Shown here: positions 48,983-53,260 of the stretch, piece after piece
How positions within the stretch are numbered: the stretch's first letter is position 1
Layout: the number at the start of each line of letters is the position of its first letter
From: an uncultured Rheinheimera sp.
GTDB taxonomy: Bacteria > Pseudomonadota > Gammaproteobacteria > Enterobacterales > Alteromonadaceae
Direction: 5' to 3'
Length of the DNA stretch: 53,260 bases
NCBI GenBank assembly: GCA_943913835.1
Contig: CALTZU010000006.1
Location: forward strand, 1-53,260
Position numbers and translations under genes: made by a program
The notes under the pieces: generated by a model
What the model was told of the DNA's origin: nothing
What the model saw: only the letters and a program-made list of their open reading frames with translations
The model's database searches: none

Positions 48983-51240
48983 CACAAAAACCAAGCCGCA
49001 CTCCAAGAAAAAAACCAGCCGCTAAACAGGCAAAGCGTCCACAGTTTGCTCGTCAAATGCTGTGGCTAGCCCTGAAACTTGGGCTGGTTTTATTACTGAC
49101 ATTGTTTATTTATCTGATTTATCTGGATAGCAAAATTACTACCTTGTTTTCCAGTCACAAATGGCAGTTTCCTGCACAGGTTTATGCCCGTAGTCTGGAA
49201 TTAATTCCGGGTAAAAGTCTGACGCAAAAACAGCTCATCAGTGAGCTGGATTTATTGCAATACAGGGCTGTTGATAAAATTACAGGGCCGGGCCAGTACA
49301 ATCAATCGAACAGCAAAGTTACAGTTTTTCGCCGCGCTTTTCAGTTTGCCGATGGCTACGATCAGGAAGAGGTATTTACTGTCTCCTTCGCTGGTCAGCG
49401 GGTACATAACATTTATGACCATCAGTTAAAGAAGTCGGTACAAAAAGCACGTGTTGAACCACAACTGGTGCAGCATTTGGTGTCTTCGGAGCAGGAAGAC
49501 AGGGAAATGGTCACTCTGGCTGATATGCCAGAGCACATTAAAGACGCGCTGTTAACTATAGAAGACCGCGATTTTTACCGCCATCATGGTGTTTCTGTCT
49601 GGTCTGTGGTCCGGGCTTTTTGGGCCAATCTGATGGCTGGGCGAACTGTGCAGGGCGGTTCGACTTTAACCCAGCAGCTGGCCAAAAACATGTATCTGAC
49701 CGCAGACAAAACCGTGATCCGTAAAGTAAACGAGGCATTGATCGCCTTGATCCTGGATTACCGCTACAGCAAAGATCAAATTCTGGAAGCTTATCTGAAC
49801 GAAATTTTTATCGGTCAGTTCCATAACAATGCTGTGCATGGTTTTGCGCTTGGCAGTAAATTTTATTTTGGCAAACCACTGGATGAGTTATTGCCAGAGG
49901 AATATGCCTTGCTGGTGGCCCTGGTTAAAGGTCCCTCTTATTACGATCCAAGACGTTTTGGTGCCAGAGCTAAAGATCGACGTGATCTGGTGCTGAAAAT
50001 GTTACATAACGAAAACTTACTATCAGATTCAGATTACCAGCGAGCAGTAAAAAAACCTTTGGCAGTGATCCCTATGGGGCACCATTTAAAAGGTCGCTCT
50101 CCAGCCTATCTGGATGCTGTGAAGCGTGAGCTGAAAGAGTTAGTGACCGATCAGGCAACCATTGAGAATGGCATCAAAATTTTTACTTATATGGATCCAC
50201 AGGCGCAGCTTGCAGCAGAGCAGACAGTGAAACAACGCTTGTCCGAACTGGACAGTAAGTTAGAAGCCGCTATGGTGGTGACTGATTATCAGACCGGATC
50301 ATACAAAGCCATAGTAGGTGGCAAAGCTGTACATTTTGCCGGGTATAACAGAGCTTTAGATGCTCGCCGTCAGATTGGCAGTATAGTCAAACCTGTGCTT
50401 TATCTGCAGGCGCTGAGTAAACCCAATCAATTTAGTTTGGCCACCATGCTGGATGACAGCCCAATTCATCTGAAAGGTAGTCAGGGAGGCTGGAGCCCAC
50501 AAAACTTTGATAAGAAATTTCGTGGTCAGGTGACCTTGATCCAGGCCTTATCAGAATCCTTGAACGTTCCTACCGTACGTTTAGGTTTAAAGCTGGGGTT
50601 ACCGGCGTTACAAGAGGGTTTTAAACGTCTTGGTCTGGAGCGGGACGTGAAGCTACAACCCTCCGCTTTTTTGGGGGCTGTAGAGTTAACACCTGCCGAA
50701 GTAGCACAACTGTATCAGGTGATTGCCAACAAAGGCCGTTACATAAAATTGGCGAGTATAGAGTCAATTACTACGACTGAGGGTACTATGTTGCATCAGC
50801 GCAGAAACATTGTGCAACAAAGAGTTACAGAAGAAGCAGATTACCTGTTGCAATATGCCATGCAACAAAGCAGTCGCAGCGGTACCTCAAAAATACTGGC
50901 CAATCAGTTTCCCGGTATACGTTTTGCCGGAAAGACCGGCACATCCAGCGAGCATAAAGACAGCTGGTTCACGGGTTTTGAACATGAAACTTCGGTGACT
51001 GTCTGGTTGGGGCGAGATGACAATAAATCTATAGGTCTGACCGGAGGCTCTGGTGCTTTAACTTTATTCAGCCGGTATTTCAGCATTGTGCCACCGAACT
51101 CTTTGTTCCGGGCCATACCTCCGGATGTCAGTTTAGGGCGTTTTTCCGCTACGACTGGTCATGCTGTGGCTGACCATTGCGACGGAACTTTATTGTTACC
51201 CAAAGTGGTCAGTGCGACATTACTTACAGATTGCGAATAA
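48979..51240 (+). CDS. mrcB: bifunctional penicillin-binding protein 1B
   Basis: A 753-residue class A PBP. A basic cytoplasmic tail (1-26) precedes TM 27-49 and the UB2H regulatory domain (about 65-160). The GT51 glycosyltransferase has E195 in TIEDRDFYRHHG and the motif GGSTLTQQLAKNMYL. The transpeptidase has S468-x-x-K471 (GSIVKP), S527-L-N529 and K652-T-G-T. It polymerises and cross-links peptidoglycan. The UB2H domain distinguishes it from PBP1A and implies an outer-membrane lipoprotein activator (LpoB-like), not in this window. It is translationally coupled to hrpB. Confidence 0.96.
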   Translation: MTQKPSRTPRKKPAAKQAKRPQFARQMLWLALKLGLVLLLTLFIYLIYLDSKITTLFSSHKWQFPAQVYARSLELIPGKSLTQKQLISELDLLQYRAVDKITGPGQYNQSNSKVTVFRRAFQFADGYDQEEVFTVSFAGQRVHNIYDHQLKKSVQKARVEPQLVQHLVSSEQEDREMVTLADMPEHIKDALLTIEDRDFYRHHGVSVWSVVRAFWANLMAGRTVQGGSTLTQQLAKNMYLTADKTVIRKVNEALIALILDYRYSKDQILEAYLNEIFIGQFHNNAVHGFALGSKFYFGKPLDELLPEEYALLVALVKGPSYYDPRRFGARAKDRRDLVLKMLHNENLLSDSDYQRAVKKPLAVIPMGHHLKGRSPAYLDAVKRELKELVTDQATIENGIKIFTYMDPQAQLAAEQTVKQRLSELDSKLEAAMVVTDYQTGSYKAIVGGKAVHFAGYNRALDARRQIGSIVKPVLYLQALSKPNQFSLATMLDDSPIHLKGSQGGWSPQNFDKKFRGQVTLIQALSESLNVPTVRLGLKLGLPALQEGFKRLGLERDVKLQPSAFLGAVELTPAEVAQLYQVIANKGRYIKLASIESITTTEGTMLHQRRNIVQQRVTEEADYLLQYAMQQSSRSGTSKILANQFPGIRFAGKTGTSSEHKDSWFTGFEHETSVTVWLGRDDNKSIGLTGGSGALTLFSRYFSIVPPNSLFRAIPPDVSLGRFSATTGHAVADHCDGTLLLPKVVSATLLTDCE

Positions 51241-51257
51241 ACGGGAATTATTGACTT

Positions 51258-53213
51258 ATGTCGTTCAGGCCAGAGAAGCAATTAAAAGTTGAAGAATGGT
51301 GGTATTTACCACAGCTGGATAAGTTGGCAAAACTCAATAGCCGGATGGAGGTCAGTGAGCTGGCTGAGTTGGATCATCTTTGTCAAAGTGTTCTGAATTT
51401 TTTTCTGTTAAATCCGGGCCGTTTAATAAGTAAAGAAGAACTGCTAAGAGAAGTCTGGCAAATGACCTCTGTGACTGATGGCCGTGTTGCACGGGTGATC
51501 AGTATCTTGCGGGACGTGTTGGGGGATGATGTCAAATCTCCACGTTATATCGAAACTATTCCAAAGCGAGGGTATCGCTTTATCGCCAAGGTGATTGAGC
51601 AGGAACAGCTAATTGTGCAGTCTGCTGAACAACAGGATGAACCTGTCAGTGCCGCAGAGCGAAAAATTAACAGGATTTGGTGGGTTAGTTTAACTGTCGC
51701 CACTGTGCTATTAGCTGTATTGGCCTGCTGGATTTTTTGGCCTTCAAGCACCGAAGAACAAACGCAGGCCCCTTTTGTTAGCTGGAGCCCGGTGTCTTCA
51801 TTGGATGGCTTTGAGTATTACCCAGCTATTTCACCAAGGAATGATTTTCTGGTGTACAGCTATAAAAAAGGCAATATCACCTCAAATGTGCTGATTCTGC
51901 AAAATCTGATCAATCATCAGACACAGCAGTTAACTCATAGTGATGCCGATGACTACGGTGCAAGCTGGCGGCCTGACGGTCTTGCTATTGCTTATCAAAG
52001 GCTCAAATATCGAGAGTTTTGTGAAATCCGACTGCTTACTTTTGAAGGTAAGCCAGGCCAATCGGAATGGAAAGACGATCTTTTAACTCCTTGCGGTAAA
52101 ACAAGCATCTCTAGCCGCATATCTTGGGCCGCAGATGGCAGATCACTGATCTACACCAGTGACGAAAATAGTCCTCAGCGGATGGCTATTTTTTCATTTG
52201 ATATTGCGTCAAAAAATAAAACACAGCTGGTGCTACCTAATAATAATGGTATGGGGGATTTCACAGCTCGCTACTCTCATAATGGTGACAAAATTGCCTT
52301 TTTACGTGATGTGGCAAATAACTCTGTTCAGCTATGGTTGATGAACTTGTCTAGTGGTGAAACATCTTTATTGCTGCATCTCAAACATAGTTATCCGGGA
52401 GATATTGCTTGGAGTAAAAAGGATGATTTTATTTATTATCCGGCCAGGAAATGGAATATCGAGGGAGTTGAAGTTAGCACAGGTAATACTAAAACTATTG
52501 CGTTGACCGACAATCATGCCTATGAACTACTACTCGGAAAAGAGGGAGAGTTTTATGGGACTATTGGAGTGTATGCCAACTATTATGTTAAGAAGTTTAG
52601 CAATCCAATACTGAATTCAAAACCATCCGACCTTGTAGTTTTTAAATCCAATCGCAGTGAGCGGTTGGTTGAAGCAAATCCTGTAGGTTCTGGTCCGACT
52701 GCTGTAGTTTCAAGGCGCACAGGACTCCCTCAAATTTGGCTTTTTTACCCAGATGACACCCAACGTATGATAAGCAACTTCAAAAGTTCTGTCTCTATAA
52801 CGGATTTGAAGTTTTCTCCAGATGGAAATAATTTGCTCGTTTTGATTGACCAAGAGGTTTGGTTATTCAATTTAAAAGGGGAATCAAAGCGGATCAGTAA
52901 CGAGGATGAAGTAGTGAAAAACATGACTTGGGGCAGAAATAAGGAGGCAGTTCTGTACACCGTTAATCAAAAAGGTCGCTGGCTAGTTAAATCTTATACG
53001 AAGGACACGAAACAAGAGTTGTTTCTTGAAGGAGTTGACTTTTATTTGCAAAGTCGTAGTGGCGAATATCAACTTAAACGCAACTCGACTACAGGCTTGT
53101 TTAGCTTGATATCTGACCTTGGTGAAGAAACGCTGCCTGACGAATTGCATCGTCAGCTGTTTACCGAGTCAACGATAGTCTTGTGGGACGATGGTATCTA
53201 TTTTTCTAAATAG
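51258..53213 (+). CDS. CadC-like membrane-bound transcription regulator with TolB-type sensor
   Basis: A 651-residue protein. The N-terminal OmpR-type winged helix (about 30-110) has ISKEELLREVW, GRVARVISILRDVLGDD and YIETIPKRGYRF. One transmembrane helix (about 140-161) leads to a periplasmic domain of about 490 residues. That domain has repeated PD40/TolB-like blades such as YPAISPRNDFLVYSY, DYGASWRPDGLAIAYQ and LKFSPDGNNLLVLID. It would bind promoters in the membrane-tethered ToxR/CadC manner, in response to an envelope signal. It follows mrcB by 17 bases on the same strand, perhaps by chance. The second half has more AT-rich codon use than its neighbours. Targets are unknown. Confidence 0.88.
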   Translation: MSFRPEKQLKVEEWWYLPQLDKLAKLNSRMEVSELAELDHLCQSVLNFFLLNPGRLISKEELLREVWQMTSVTDGRVARVISILRDVLGDDVKSPRYIETIPKRGYRFIAKVIEQEQLIVQSAEQQDEPVSAAERKINRIWWVSLTVATVLLAVLACWIFWPSSTEEQTQAPFVSWSPVSSLDGFEYYPAISPRNDFLVYSYKKGNITSNVLILQNLINHQTQQLTHSDADDYGASWRPDGLAIAYQRLKYREFCEIRLLTFEGKPGQSEWKDDLLTPCGKTSISSRISWAADGRSLIYTSDENSPQRMAIFSFDIASKNKTQLVLPNNNGMGDFTARYSHNGDKIAFLRDVANNSVQLWLMNLSSGETSLLLHLKHSYPGDIAWSKKDDFIYYPARKWNIEGVEVSTGNTKTIALTDNHAYELLLGKEGEFYGTIGVYANYYVKKFSNPILNSKPSDLVVFKSNRSERLVEANPVGSGPTAVVSRRTGLPQIWLFYPDDTQRMISNFKSSVSITDLKFSPDGNNLLVLIDQEVWLFNLKGESKRISNEDEVVKNMTWGRNKEAVLYTVNQKGRWLVKSYTKDTKQELFLEGVDFYLQSRSGEYQLKRNSTTGLFSLISDLGEETLPDELHRQLFTESTIVLWDDGIYFSK

Positions 53214-53260
53214 CTGATCCTAATTGTGATACACCCGCTTTAATCCATGTTTGCCGCCCG

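Overview
The window reads as chromosome of a gammaproteobacterium of the Alteromonadales/Chromatiaceae type, most like Rheinheimera in my impression. Support comes from E. coli-like gene blocks (dusB-fis, dksA-gluQ-pcnB-folK-panB-panC, fbp divergent from mpl, yadGH, hrpB-mrcB) mixed with families typical of Alteromonadales (DUF3019, DUF2333, TIGR03899, TIGR04219, PanP, CadC-like regulators, many TonB receptors and c-di-GMP proteins). All identifications rest on reading the sequence; no database search was run. I see no rRNA, tRNA, CRISPR array, transposase, prophage or plasmid gene.

Layout. Positions 1-8600: a RegB/RegA-type redox two-component pair, a SixA-type phosphatase, a Fur-box-preceded TonB siderophore receptor with a PepSY membrane protein, and an operon of a DUF3019 protein with an OmpR-type regulator and its kinase. 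Positions 8600-14700: a TonB receptor with an unusual hydrophobic insertion, divergent from a translationally coupled three-gene periplasmic c-type haem operon (dihaem cytochrome c, CCP/MauG-family dihaem enzyme, and a parallel beta-helix protein fused to a cytochrome c domain). This is the best candidate for an undescribed system. Positions 14700-18000: purH, then fis and dusB. Positions 18000-27400: copper chaperone PCuAC, DUF2333 and TIGR04219 genes, then a signalling block (degenerate hybrid kinase, TIGR03899, a REC-DUF3369-GGDEF-EAL protein, an MCP without a periplasmic domain). Positions 27500-33500: ppa, a repeat cluster, fbp, mpl, ubiX and yadGH. Positions 33500-44000: an EAL protein, panP, DUF4394, PspC, then the pan/folK/pcnB/gluQ/dksA block on the minus strand. 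Positions 44000-53260: a TauE-type exporter, pepB, hrpB-mrcB and a CadC-like sensor.

How genes work together. PanP (beta-alanine from aspartate), PanB and PanC supply pantothenate, with no panD next to panC. DksA and Fis are global regulators of growth-rate and stringent control. RegBA, the DUF3019 pair, and several c-di-GMP or chemotaxis proteins indicate strong environmental sensing. The haem operon and its divergent receptor suggest uptake plus periplasmic oxidation of an unknown substrate.

Noteworthy DNA-level signals: pcnB appears to start at an AUU codon behind a strong Shine-Dalgarno, as in E. coli. A ~120-bp dispersed repeat family occurs at four loci, one of them a perfect 125-bp tandem duplication. 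A second REP-like hairpin family shows compensatory stem changes, and one copy carries the fbp stop codon.
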